Below are positions 49,300 to 60,750 of a stretch of DNA of 64,000 nt, one piece after another. A program made the translations under genes and the position numbers. The stretch is from Prochilodus magdalenae (Eukaryota; Chordata; Actinopteri; Characiformes; Prochilodontidae): NCBI GenBank assembly GCA_024036415.1, contig JAMWET010005072.1, positions 247,501 through 311,500 of the forward strand, written 5' to 3'. The number at the start of each line of letters is the position of its first letter. The stretch's first letter is position 1. Under the pieces are notes generated by a model. That model was not told the origin of the DNA. It ran no database searches and saw nothing but the letters and a program-made list of their open reading frames with translations.

Positions 49300-49745
49300 A
49301 CCTATGCAGGACACCTACAGCAGCTTCTCATGATCCCATTCTCAATCCATAGGGCTTAATATAAAACTGGGTTCCCCAGTGCAGCTGTAACAGCTTCCAC
49401 TCTTCCGGGAAGGCTTTCTACAAAGAGGTGTTTGATGGGGTTGAGGTCAGGGCCCTGTCCAGGTCAGTCAAGTCCTTCCATGCCAACTGGACCTTGCTTT
49501 TTTCCACTGAGGCACAGTCATGCTGGAACAGAACAGAGTCATCCCCAAACTGTTCCCACAAGTTGGAAGCATACAACCGTCCAAACTGTCCTGGAATGCT
49601 GAAGGATTAAGATTTACCTTCACTGGAACTAAGGGGCTTTAGGCCCATCCCCGTAAAACAGCCCTTTAGCGTTACCCCTCCTCCACCAAACTGTACAGTC
49701 GGCACAGTGCAGTCAGGCAGGTAACGTTCTCCTGGCTTTCGCAAA
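49300..49745 (-). mobile_element. Tc1-like relic, family F, transposase carboxyl part
   Basis: On the minus strand this matches the later part of a common fish Tc1-like transposase (for example ggaacaactgcgcc-type is absent, but tccccaaactgttcccacaa and aactaaggggc are present). It stops abruptly at cccagact (49753) against the minisatellite. Confidence 0.65.
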
Positions 49746-50630
49746 ACCCAGACTTGCTATGGTATCATAAGTGGTTGCTACGGTGTCGCTCAGCCGTTGC
49801 TCTGGTATCATTAGTGGTTGATAAGATCTTGCTTGGCCAGTGCTATGGTATCCCAGGTGGTTGCTAAGATGCTGCTGGTCCTTTGCTGTGGTGTCCTAAG
49901 TGGTCGCTAAAATGTTGCTGGGCATTACTATGGTAATCTAGGTGGTTGCTAAGTTTTGGCTATGCCATTGCTATTGTACCCCATGTTATTACTAACACGT
50001 TCTGGACTATTGCTATGGTAACCAAAGTGGTTGCTAAGATGGTGCAGGGCAAACATTTTAGTATCATAAACAGCTGCTAATAAGGGGCTGGCCAAACGCT
50101 TTGGTATCCTAAGTGGTTGCTAAGTTTTGGCTATGCCATTGCTGTTGTACCCCAGGTTATTACTAATATGTTTCTGGACTATTGCTATGGTAACCGAAGT
50201 GGTTGCTAAGATGGTACTGGGCAAACATTTTAGTATCATAAACAGCTGCTAATAAGGTGCTGGGTTAATACTTTGGTTTCCTAAATGGCTACTAAGGTGG
50301 TGCTGGGCCATTGCTATGGTATCCTAAGTGGTTGCTAAGATTGTGTTGTGCCATTGCTATGGTTACTAATGTGATTGCTGCAATGTTGCTAGGTCACTGC
50401 TTAGGTTTTCTAAGATGTTGACAGGCCATTACCGTGGTGTTCTAGGTGGTTGCTTAGATGGTGCTGGAGCATTGTCATGGTATCCCTGCTCAGTGCTAAT
50501 ATGCTGGTGGGCCTAAGGTATCCTAAGTGGTTGCCAAAGGTCATTGCTATGGTATAGCCGGTGTTTACTAAGATGTTGCTGTATCGTTACTATGGTATCC
50601 TAAATGGTTGCTAAGATATATAGATTTTAG
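49746..50630. repeat. 42-bp minisatellite, long array
   Basis: Imperfect units of about 42 bp on gctatggtatcctaagtggt and tgctaagatggtgctgggcc. This is the reverse complement of the family seen in scara3 intron 2. Confidence 0.93.
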
Positions 50631-51370
50631 TGCCATAAATCCACCATCACCTAACCACTGTGGTCTTCCTGGTTACAATAAATAATGATTGTATAAATCA
50701 AATATTAAAAAATACAAAATTTTAATCAGATGTTATATCTAAAAATCTAAATTACCTGACGATGCCAATATCATTCTGATGTTCCTATGCATCCCTGCAT
50801 AGGCCAGGAAGATCAATAACAAGTCCAAGAGTTAGAGACAGTTACACACACACACACACACACGATAATACAGCACAGTTTCATTAATCACTACCAGAGC
50901 AGAGCGCTGATCGCACACCAGCAGGGATCTCATGCAGTTTGTTTGGTTGGACTTTTCACTATGCAGGAAAATGAGTCATCTGTGTTGTCTCCAAAGATCA
51001 GTTTCTCTCCACCGTAATCTTTAACTAGCCTCACACGTCCAGTGTTGATGTACAGGCATAAGGAAGGTTAAGTACCAAAATCCCTAACAGAAAAAGCCTC
51101 TCACAGCTGTCAGACTACATTAGAATGATGGCTTCTAATTACATTTACACACTTTCCTCCTGTTTCCAGATAGAGCCAAGACATATTAACGCCAACAAGT
51201 TCGCTTCTTTGCTTTGCAGTGGAGCTACGAGGCTAATATAGCTGCCAAGTGGTGGAAGCTAATGCCCCAGTAATTAGCATCGTACAAACTCTGCACCTAA
51301 ATCTTCACACAACTTAGGTTTACTTATGTGGTTTATGAAGATACTGGGATCTACACTCATCACCAAAACA
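50631..51370. other. no recognised gene
   Basis: A short (CA)n tract lies at 50844-50862; otherwise nothing is supported. Confidence 0.35.
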
Positions 51371-51371
51371 A

Positions 51372-51440
51372 CAGGTGCACCCTGGAGGAATCAACCGACA
51401 GGTATGAAATTTGGTGGGTAGGTGTGATATCATGGTGTAC
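51372..51440 (+). mobile_element. family B terminal fragment
   Basis: Only the outer end is present: ggtgcaccctggaggaatca, ccgacaggtatgaaatttgg and tgggtaggtgtgatatcatg. Confidence 0.6.
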
Positions 51441-51472
51441 ACCATAACCCCCTCTCTACCGAACTTTACACT

Positions 51473-51650
51473 TACATTTATTAACATTTAGCTGAGGCTC
51501 TTATCCAGAGCGACTTACAAGGTTAATCATATTACAGGTGGGCCAGTGTAGTGTTAGGAGTCTTGCCCAAGGACTCTTATTGGTGTAGCACATGTGGTGG
51601 TGGCTCCCTGGTGGGCGGTGGTGTTTTCCGCTGAGCTACACCAACCACCA
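51473..51650 (-). repeat. antisense tRNA-derived SINE-like repeat
   Basis: The core ctcttatccagagcgactta then ttaggagtcttgcccaagg is shared with 60609-60750 and 170-340. The 3' end gctgagctacaccaaccacc resembles a reversed tRNA A box. Confidence 0.55.
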
Positions 51651-52280
51651 CTTGGCACAATGCAGCCAGACAACGACCGTTCTCCTGGCAACTGTCAAAG
51701 CCACACTCAACCATCAGATTGCCAGACGGAGAAGAGTCCAGTGGCGTTGTTCCTTACACTGCTGCATTCGATGTTTTGAATTGCACTTGGTGATGTAAGG
51801 CTTGGGTGCAGCTGCTCAGCCATGGAAACCCATTCCATGAAGCTCTCACACTGTTCCTGATCTGAAGGCCACATAAAGTATGGAAGTGTGTAGCGATCGA
51901 CTCTGCAGGTAGTTGGCGACCTCTGGCCACTCTCCGCCTCAGCATCCGCTGACCCCGGTCTGTCATTGTACCTGGTCTAACACTTTGTGGCTGAGTTGCT
52001 GTCATTCCCATTCGCTTCCACTGTGTTATAACACCACTGACAGTGGACTGTGGAGTATTTCGTATGGAGGTAATTTGACGACTGGACTTGTTGCACAGGT
52101 GGGATCCTATCACGGTACCACGCTGGACTTCCCTGAGCTCCTGAGAGCGACCCATTCTCTCACTAATGTCTGTAGAAGCAGTCTGCATGTCTAGGTGCTT
52201 GGTTTTATACAGCTGTGGCTATGGAAGTGATTAGGACACCTGAATTGTGATTGGTGGGTGTAGTACTTTTGGCAATATAG
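51651..52280 (-). mobile_element. Tc1-like relic, family F, transposase amino part
   Basis: The minus frame 51754-52188 reads GRSQELREVQRGTVIGSHL, NTPQSTVSGVITQWKRMG and RGQRMLRRRVARGRQLPAES: the two helix-turn-helix motifs and linker of a Tc1-like DNA-binding domain. The outer end TACTTTTGGCAATATAG at 52264-52280 is its terminal repeat. The catalytic domain is absent. Confidence 0.85.
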
Positions 52281-52299
52281 TGTATATTCTAAGCACTGT

Positions 52300-52395
52300 C
52301 AAATATATATAAATATAAATAATATATATATATATATAATATAAATGATAAAAATATATATAAATAATTTAAATATATAAAAATATTTAAATAAA
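52300..52395. repeat. AT-rich simple sequence
   Basis: (ATATAA)n-like low-complexity DNA. Confidence 0.85.
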
Positions 52396-52432
52396 AAATT
52401 ATAAGACTGGTTTCATAAGACTGCATTTCTTT

Positions 52433-52609
52433 CTGTCCAGAAATAAAAACATGCATCTATATTGTTATTGATTTTAATTATCATGCATCATTTGAACACA
52501 GCGGCTGCTGTTTACACTGTGTGATTATATATTATATGTAAATGTGTTTTTTGCCTCCTGTTAAGTTGCCATTTTGGAGATGCGTGTTTTCCGTCAGGCA
52601 GTGATGAAA
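52433..52609. mobile_element. MITE family E, copy 4, shortened and degenerate
   Basis: It shares gtccagaaataaaaacatgc at the left and gttgccattttggagatgcg at the right with the other copies; about 75 bp of the interior are missing. Confidence 0.65.
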
Positions 52610-52708
52610 TCTTGGCATGTACCTTATTCATCAATGCATTTCTGCAGTGGGCAAGGTTCAGTTACACATATTTCAAAGCACACAGCCCTGTTCTGAGCCA
52701 AGGTTTTT

Positions 52709-52746
52709 GCCGTCTGCCATAAAGTTACTACTTTATGGCAGACGGC
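52709..52746. repeat. near-perfect palindrome
   Basis: The arms GCCGTCTGCCATAAAGT and ACTTTATGGCAGACGGC pair perfectly over 17 bp with a 4-nt loop, and most of the next few bases also pair. It abuts the left edge of the duplicated segment at 52758. Confidence 0.95.
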
Positions 52747-52757
52747 AGAACGCAGCC

Positions 52758-53190
52758 ACGTTCCAAACTGTCCTGGAATGCTGAAGGATTAAGATTTACC
52801 TTTACTGGAACTAAGGGGCTTTAGGCCAATCCCTGTAAAACAGCCCTTTAGCGTTACCCCTCCTCCACCAAACTGTACAGTAGGCACAATGCAGTCAGGC
52901 AGGTAACGTTCTCCTGGCATTCACAAAACCCAGACTTGCTATGGTATCATGAGTGGTTGATAAGATCTTGCTTGGCCAGTGCTGTGGTATCCCAGGTGGT
53001 TGCTAAGATGCTGCTGGTCCTTTGCTGTGGTATCCTAAGTGGTCGCTAAAATGTTGCTGGGCATTACTATGGTATCCTAGGTGGTTGCTAGGTTTTGGCT
53101 ATGCCATTGCTATTGTACCCCAGGTTATTACTAAGAAATTTCTGGACTATTGCTATGGTAACCAAAGTGGTTGCTAAGATGGTTGAGAAA
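52758..53190. repeat. second copy of the Tc1 fragment plus minisatellite
   Basis: It is co-linear with about 49590-50035, including the same fusion point cccagacttgctatggtat, with one internal deletion of about 45 bp. Confidence 0.9.
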
Positions 53191-54070
53191 CGCGTGCCAT
53201 CATAGCCAGACTCTGCAGCAGCTCCTGTTCCTCAAGCGATCTGGATTTTGGACAGCTCTAAGGACATGACTACCCGAGGAAACATGTGATGTTACCAGCT
53301 TACTACATCTATAAAATGACAAGTTGAAGTTAAAGACGGGCAGATAACACTTCGGGTTGGGCCTGGCTTACTGCTTGCTGCCTCCTCCTTTCCTGCCCAC
53401 TCATAGACACACCACTGCTTCACACACCGATTATATCTTCGCACGGTGAATGCCTTTGGGCTGAGATGGAGAGCTGTGTAAATGAGCTTCTTAGCTGAGC
53501 TATTGCTTTAAATAGCATGTTTGGGTTCTGGGCTTAAGTCATTAACTCTTACAGAAACAAGTTCTTGCACAAGTTCTGTTTTCAGTCATTCCGACTGTGG
53601 TCCAGAAATTATGACACACTCTTGCATTAGCGCTGCTCCAGTGCTTGAGATACCAACAGCACCGCACAGCTGTTTAAATAGGCAGCTGGAGAAAGGCTTC
53701 AGGTGTCTGCGTGATTATTCTTGGAGGTTCTGCTGTGCAAACGGCCTCTCCTGAGTGCTGCCACACCTCTGGCACCGCACACTCATACACCCAGCCAACT
53801 ATAGGGTCATAATCCAGATTCGGACAGCATGTGCAGACATCGTAAACGTCTAGCTCGATGTGCTGTTGTTTAGCTTGTGCTGAGGGCTCAGTGCTCTGTA
53901 ATATTGTACATAAAGCCTGGAGCCCTATCAGTGGAAGCAGCAAACTTAGTAACTCAGATTAATATACTATAAACAATTTCTAAATATTATGGAAAATAAT
54001 TGCAGGGCTTAAAGGTTGGGTATTGCAGCATGGCTGCTCGAGGCAACGTGTGGTGTTAGTGTATGTCGTG
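53191..54070. other. no recognised gene
   Basis: I see nothing supported in this stretch. Confidence 0.35.
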
Positions 54071-54074
54071 TTGC

Positions 54075-54173
54075 TGTAAGGTGGACCAGAGAGCAGTGCT
54101 GCTGGAGTATTTAAACACTGTGTCGACTCACTGCCCACTCTATCAGATGGACAGTCAGAGACGATAGCTCACC
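54075..54173 (+). repeat. repeat family D fragment
   Basis: It shares gcagtgctgctggagtattt and gacagtcagagacgatagct with 18720-18830. Confidence 0.6.
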
Positions 54174-54724
54174 TGCTGTGGGGGTGTTTTTCTGCACATG
54201 GGACAGGACGACTGCACTGTATTAAGGAGAGGATGACCGGGGGCCATGTATTGCAAGATTTTGGGGAACAACCTCCTTCCCTCAGTTAGAGCATTGAAGA
54301 CGGGTCGTGGCTGGGTCTTCCAACATGACAATGACCCAAAGCACACAGCCAGGATAACCAAGGAGTGGCTCCGTAAGAAGCATATCAAGGTTCTGGAGTG
54401 GCCTAGCCAGTCTCCAGACCTAAACCCTATAGAAAATCTTGGGAGGGAGCTCAAACTCTGTGTTTCTCAGCGACAGCCCAGAAGCCTGGCTGATCTGGAG
54501 GAGATCTGTGTGGAGGAATGGGCCAAAATCCCTGCTGCAGTGTGTGCAAACCGGGTGAAAAGGTTTGCAGCAGTAACACACAAATAAATTATTAAAAAAT
54601 TATACATTGTGATTTCCGGATGTCTCACAGTGGACATGCACCTAAGATGAAAATTTCTGAACCCTCCATGATTTCTAAGTGGGAGAACTTGCAAAGTCGC
54701 AGGGTGTTAAAATTTTCCTCACTG
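54174..54724 (+). mobile_element. Tc1-like transposon, 5'-truncated, with transposase carboxyl half
   Basis: It is the same family as 5468-6262. The frame 54246-54587 keeps [18 protein letters not shown] (second catalytic Asp) and [16 protein letters not shown] (catalytic Glu) and runs to a natural-looking end VTHK. The right terminal repeat is shortened (aaaattttcctcactg). The amino half and left end are lost where it meets the family D fragment. Confidence 0.85.
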
Positions 54725-55840
54725 TAGCTGTACCTAAGAAAGTGAGTTAAGTATTTGGGATGTCAGGCCAAAACTCAAAACGTCACTCAGACTCTACAGT
54801 CTAAAGGTGGTTAGTTGGTTTTCCAAGCGGTAACAATAATTTAAAAAGGGTATTCATTTATCAGGACTCAAGAATGTCTAATAATACTATCATTGCAGCC
54901 ATATGGGCAGGGCAATACAAACAAACCCAATACCCTAAACCGCGATGCTGGGAAAGACCCCATTTATCAGAGGCAGTATAAAAGGTGTCAAGGATAAAGA
55001 ACTCAGACCGACGTGCACAGAGCTAAACGTCAAACAGTTGAGGAGTGCAACAAAGCAGCAACACACGGATCAACATGAGGGAGGAGAAGGCAAAGCCAGA
55101 TGAAATGAACCAAAGGACAGAACCAGGAGAGGAAGTCAGTGGTCAGAGGAGACTGAGGGAATAGTCGAATGACAAACAGGGATCAGAGAGCCAGTGGACG
55201 AGTAGATCGAAGCAGATAAAGCAGAGATCGGAAGTCAGAGAGCAGTAGAGATCAGAGTTTGCAGGATTGGGGTTAGGCAATACTTTGTAAAGAGTGTGTG
55301 TGTGAATGGAGCTTAACTGGTAATGCAAACTGGTAATGACTGAAGTCAGCTGGTGCTAGAACTCAGGAGACCTAGATCGAAGCTGATTGGGTGGTTGGGG
55401 ACATGTGGTTGTGACGTCATCGAGGGATGCCCTATGGGAAATTAAGTCCGGTGGAATGGATGAGCCGGGAAAACCCAGAAGCATGAGACAAGCTTGAGTC
55501 GTTTTCTATTAAAACAGCTTTAATATTAATAATTTTGGTGAAATGAAATTTCAATCCTGTTATTATTCATAAGTGACTTGGCCAAGTGTGGACCTGTTGA
55601 GACCACTGTGGCATGTTTTCCAGCCAGGTGGTCTGAGAGGGGTCTATAATTTTCTTGCTGTTGTTTTTGGGTTATGTAACCTGAAGATGTCCCGCCAATC
55701 TCTTTGTAGTTGAAGAGGTCGTCCGCTACGGAAATGAATTCATAGCATCCACATAATGCAATGACTATTGACTAATGTTTGTTATTCACTTCTGGCCCCA
55801 CTTTAATTGGAGCAAATGCAAACCACAGCATCGAACTGTT
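54725..55840. other. no recognised gene; possible old LTR-like repeat
   Basis: 55000-55480 has loose reverse similarity to 33391-33576. I cannot show ends. Confidence 0.3.
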
Positions 55841-55910
55841 TCAAGTTCAAGTTCAAGTTCAAGTGGTTTTATTTGTCATTTCAACTATATACTGTTTCAG
55901 GAAAGACGTG
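55841..55910. repeat. (CAAGTT)n tract and dispersed repeat end
   Basis: Four caagtt units run into ttttatttgtcatttcaact, a typical 3' end of fish retroposons. Confidence 0.55.
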
Positions 55911-56334
55911 TGAGGAGAAATTGGATTAGGCCGCTGGGAAGTCTCTGGGTATTAATTCACACAGAACAATGAAGACTCTTCTCCCTGGATGCTTTTGATT
56001 TATTAAACGAGGACAGCCACAAATGCATTTCTGCTGAGGTTTTATTGCCTTCAGACTTCAGTACATTTCTCAAGCCATTCATTTATTTCCTATTCAAGCC
56101 ATTCATATTCCTGTTGTCAGTACCGACTGGCCTTGATTTGATTCTTCCCATAATTCTTAGGCATTAATAGTTTGCCAAAAGGAACCTGTAGATACAATAA
56201 CAATACAGCACTAGACAATGGACGGACAGACGGAATAGATAAAGGTGCACGTAATAGATAAAGAAATAAGAAGACAGAGATTGATCAATCACAAGATGGA
56301 CAGTTAAACAAACACTCCCCATCAATAGAATAGC

Positions 56335-57415
56335 TGCATCCAGAAGGAGGTATGGGAGTGCGGTGCTGTTGGGAAGGAAGATAAAGGTGACCAGGATCAA
56401 TAACTGGTGATAGATTTAGGCTGATATGATCAATATTTATTGAGCTACACATACAGAAGTCTGTCTCTCAGTATGGTATTGGGCCGCCATGCTTGCTAAC
56501 CCAACATGCCAGACGTCTCGGTATGGAGCTGTAGAGGTTCCTAATGGTGTCCTGTGATAATCCATCCCATGCAGCTTAACGTTTTCAAGCCGATTGTGTG
56601 GTAGGGGTGGAGGTGGAGTGACACCAGGCCTTCTGGACGCTTGACAACAAAGCATCCATCTGTGCCTGACCATGGTGCCTTTACATACATATTCGTCTCC
56701 ACCAAGACCAATGCATGACTACTTACTAAATTTCTTAGTGCCCACTTAGCCGAGGGTCTTACTTGGATGCTTAACACCTCAACCCAACAACACCTCCACT
56801 TTCTACAAAGGCTGAGGAGAGTCAACCTGCCGCAGCAGCTCCTCTGCAACTTCTATAGATCCACCGTGGAGAGCATCCTGACAAGCTGCATCACTGTGTG
56901 GTATGGTAGCAGCCACCGCTGCGTAATGCAAGGCCCTGCAGAGGGTGGTAAAGACTGCACAGCTCAGCAACGCAACTGCCCTCCCACCCATACAGGACAC
57001 CTACGACAAAAGACGTCTAAGGAAAGCAGAATTGAATTGAATTGAATTGAATCGAATTGAATTGAATTGAATTGAATTGAATTGAATATGACCCGCTGCC
57101 GTTTATTATTACAGGCTGTGGGGACGTTGACGTGGTGTTACGGGCAGTCATCATAACAGTCTGTGTGCATGCAGTCCTGCATAGCGCAGCCGTCTGTCAA
57201 TGGTGCTGGCACTAGCAGAATGACTCATGGAGGGCATCACTGCTCGCTGAATGTCCACAGTCGTGGCTGTTGGGTCAGTCAGGTACAGCGAAAATGCCCA
57301 TCCTTGCTTACGTCACATGTGATTAACTGAAATCATTCACATGATGTCTTATGGTGTCAAACCTACACACCAAGTTTCATTCCTTTTGGTTGATGCCTTC
57401 TGGGTGCAGCCATTT
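56335..57415 (-). mobile_element. Tc1-like relic, family B copy 8, split by LINE sequence
   Basis: The right end at 57395-57415 (ccttctgggtgcagcc) and the left end at 56335 (agctgcatccagaaggagg) belong to the same family. The interior is interrupted at about 56735-57090, where the sequence resumes at atgacccgctgccgtt. Confidence 0.75.
56768..57087 (+). mobile_element. LINE reverse-transcriptase end (L2/Rex-like) with (ATTGA)n tail
   Basis: The + frame reads QQHLHFLQRLRRVNLPQQLL, CNFYRSTVESILTSCITVWY and GSSHRC, the conserved carboxyl part of reverse transcriptase in L2/Rex-type elements. It runs into a pentanucleotide tail at 57029-57087. It is 5'-truncated and internally shortened. Confidence 0.8.
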
Positions 57416-59150
57416 GTGTAACTGTTTGTTTGACAGATAAGTCAGATAGACAAATAAATCTATTTATTAATTATATAAAATGTATTAATGATGGACTGTT
57501 GGAGGAATAACCTACACCAGTCTCTAAAACCTCTAAAACAGTCTACCAGGAGACGGAAAAACTGTAAACACAAACGGATTCGAGCTAAAAGCTAACCCTA
57601 GCCATCTTCTCCAAAGTCCACTCTCTCAACTGTAAACTAGGCCAGATCGGACCACAAGCGACATCACAGTATGGATTCCGGGAACGCTGCTTCATTGTGC
57701 ATTTTTATTGAAACATAGCTCAATGACAGAATTCCAGACATGGCCATCCAGCTACAGCGGGGTTAAAGGTGTACTGCGTGAAGCCAAATGGCTTGGTAAG
57801 ACCCCCAGTGCTGGTTTGTGCAGAAATGCTCTAGTATTATCTCACTGCTCGGCACTGCTGGAGCTTAGGATTGTGAAAACCCGGCCTTCCTGTCTCCCCA
57901 CAGAGTTTCCCATCATGCACCCGCCACTAATGCGATGGAAGTACTGAACGATGCATGCAACAACGCTGGGGACTTTAATCCTGCGGCCTAAATCCTACCA
58001 CCATGTTGATTTTGCAACACTGGCTGCTTGGCCCACATCCCGTCATGTTAATTCCAGCATACAAATACTGTGCACTGTTCAAAACCTGGAATGGTCCCTT
58101 GAAGTCTGACGACAAGGCAGCTCTTGGCACAGTAGGAGCCAACCTGTCCCGGACCATCAGAGAGGGGGGAAAGTGCAACTACGTCCAGAGAACCCACTGA
58201 CAGTTTCCAGACACCGGAGACATTGACTCTATGTGGCATACACTCCCAGATGCACTGAAACCTGTCTACTTGTAGTTTGAAGAAGCCAGCCAGCAAGGAA
58301 GACCACCCCTTCTCCTTTCGACAAGCTATGTAACTCATCAGAGACAGAGATTGATAGACAGACAGGCAGGTAGGTGTGGAAATACTGGGCATACAGACGA
58401 ATAGGATAGTAGGATAGCCTGTTACAGTGAACAGCAGACCAAGTCAGACGTTGTGTCACTCTCCCCTGGATGAGGAGCAGCATTTAGCTCCACATATAAA
58501 CTTCCTGACTGTTGCATAAGGCGATTTCCACTCCGCTGTCTTGCCCGGTGTCACTGCAGGGACAGCGTAGCCTGTAGGCATACAATGAGACACCGGCAAG
58601 CAGGATATAAAGCTGTCATTGAGCTCAGTTCCTATGAACCCACTCACTGCAGCAGGAGAGACTGAGGGGAGACAGAAGAGGCGGCTTTAATTGCAGGAGC
58701 CCTTTAGCGAAGCCCTCCCAGAGTAATTAGAGAAGAATGGAAGTGTGGGCCCGAACTGAGGGGCCTGGACCGTTCGGCTTTTCTGCTGAGTTCATCATCC
58801 TGCGGTTGCCTGTGAGGAACTCGAGGGGAGGGACAGGACATGACTGGCAACCCCAACCCTAACAGGGTCCAGATGGTGCCTCGGCGCTGGAGAAAAGGGG
58901 TGGGGGCAGGCGCTGTTAATACAGCTGCAGGTGGTGGAACCTTATCTTATTATCATTGTTTTAAAGCTGAAGGTTCTGCAAACACCCCGAGCCCTGTAAG
59001 AGCTGGATGGGGAGGGAAAGGAGAGGCTGCAGGGAGAGAAGTAAAAATGTAACAAGGCTCATGTGAACTGTTAAGAGCAAGAGGGAAATGCAGGATATGC
59101 CACTTATGGAGGACCAACTTACTTTTGTCCACTGGACATCACACTGGCTT
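57416..59150. other. no recognised gene
   Basis: Frames under 115 codons on both strands (for example 58048-58392) have no recognised domain. I see no splice-consistent gene. Confidence 0.35.
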
Positions 59151-59159
59151 TCCAGTTTA

Positions 59160-59400
59160 TTAGGCACACCAAATTATTCATGTCTGTGTGAGGTATGTTT
59201 GCATGCACACTTGTACCTGTCTCTGTGTCTGCTGCATCTGGTCCACTCATACCAGCACAACACTCACTATCTAATACAACCCCACCCACCACCACATCAG
59301 TGTCACTGAAGTGCTAGGAATGATCCACCACCCAGAGAGAAACAGATGGACGGCAGTCTGTAACTGTAGAACTATGCAGTGCTCCTATATGGCCAGTGGG
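59160..59400 (+). repeat. dispersed repeat family D copy
   Basis: It contains ccaccacatcagtgtcactg and gtgctcctatatggccagtg, co-linear with 18970-19155 but missing the central block. Confidence 0.6.
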
Positions 59401-59639
59401 GACTAGGAACAATAAATCAAAGTGCAATCAAGAAAATAAAGAAGAAGAAGAATAGAGCTGGAAAGAGGCTAAAGAGATGGTTGTGCGATATGGATCTATA
59501 CATGCAGGTCTGAGTTGTGTAACCTCTGTACAGTTGTGCATTATGTCACTGTATCATAAGAGTTACTGTAACGCAGTAAAGTTGGCTCAATTTAAAGTGC
59601 ATGGTGTCTACCAGGGTTATTATGGAAGGCTGTATCTAG

Positions 59640-60165
59640 TAATCTCATAATTATTACTTAGCATATCATAATCAGGCCTTACTATCTCATAATTATTACT
59701 TACTATCTCATAATTGACTTGCTTAATTATGACTTGCTACCGCATAATAATGACTATTTCATAGTTATGACTCAGCATCTCGTAATTATGACCCACTATC
59801 TCATAATTGACTTACTATCTCACAAGTATGACTTACTATCTCATAATTTTGACTTACTATCTCATAATTATGACTTACTACCTCATAATTATGACTTACT
59901 ATCTCATAATTTTGACTTACTATCTCATAATGGACTTACTATCTGATAATTATGACTTACTACCTCGTAATTATGACTTACTATCTCATAATTATGACTT
60001 ACTATCTCATAATTATGACCTACTATCTCATAATTATGACCTACTATCTCATAATTATGACTTACTACCATATAATTATGACTTACTATTTCATAATTAT
60101 GACCCAGCATCTCATAATTATGACGTACTATCTCATAATTGTAGATAATACCTTATCATCACATA
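59640..60165. repeat. 21-bp minisatellite
   Basis: About 25 units of atgacttactatctcataatt. Both strands are open because 21 is a multiple of three; the repeating MTYYLII or HNYEIVS peptides are artefacts. Confidence 0.96.
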
Positions 60166-60605
60166 ATTTCGACAAACTATTTTTTTTTTAAGTGGAGGAA
60201 ATGGGCCTCCGTAGGTTAGTGAGAGCCACAGCTCTGGAGAAAAAGCTGTTGGCATATCTGGCTGTGCTGGATTTGATGGCCCTGAGTCTTCTACAGAACA
60301 TTTATATGGCCAGTAATTGTAAGCCTACAAAGTACAAAGTACGCTAGCAGCTGGGTCTATAACATCCTAACAGTACACCCAGCTGCACTGGACAGTTCAT
60401 AATACATAACCACTGTGTTTCAAATGAAATGCATGGACATTTACCTTACTTCAAAATATATGTCACTTTTTACGCTTGCTTTCATTTCAAGTATGACCTA
60501 CACTTGGCCAAAATGCAGAGGATGGTTCTTATTTTGCCAAACAAGAATAAAACACTGAATAAAAATAATGCCCTACACAAATTACACTCATAATAAAATA
60601 TCTCT
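60166..60605. other. no recognised gene
   Basis: I see nothing supported in this stretch. Confidence 0.35.
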
Positions 60606-60608
60606 ATA

Positions 60609-60750
60609 TTTACATTTATGGCATTTAGCTGAGACTCTTATCCATAGCGACTTACATGGTTAATCATATTACAGGTAGGCCAATGTAGTGTTAGGAGTCT
60701 TGCCCAAGGACTCTTATTGGTGTAGCACAGCTACACCAACCACACTTGTA
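60609..60750 (-). repeat. antisense tRNA-derived SINE-like repeat
   Basis: It shares catttagctgagactcttat, gcgacttacatggttaatca and the cttgcccaaggactcttatt block with 51473-51650. Confidence 0.55.

Noticed and set aside
49300..52280. A single Tc1-like element split by a 1.9-kb minisatellite insertion
   Set aside because: The two parts overlap by about 60 bp (both contain the aatgcag-cag to ccgttctcctggc-type stretch), so they are separate truncated copies.
59719..60191. Repetitive MTYYLII and HNYEIVS frames
   Set aside because: Artefacts of a 21-bp minisatellite on both strands.
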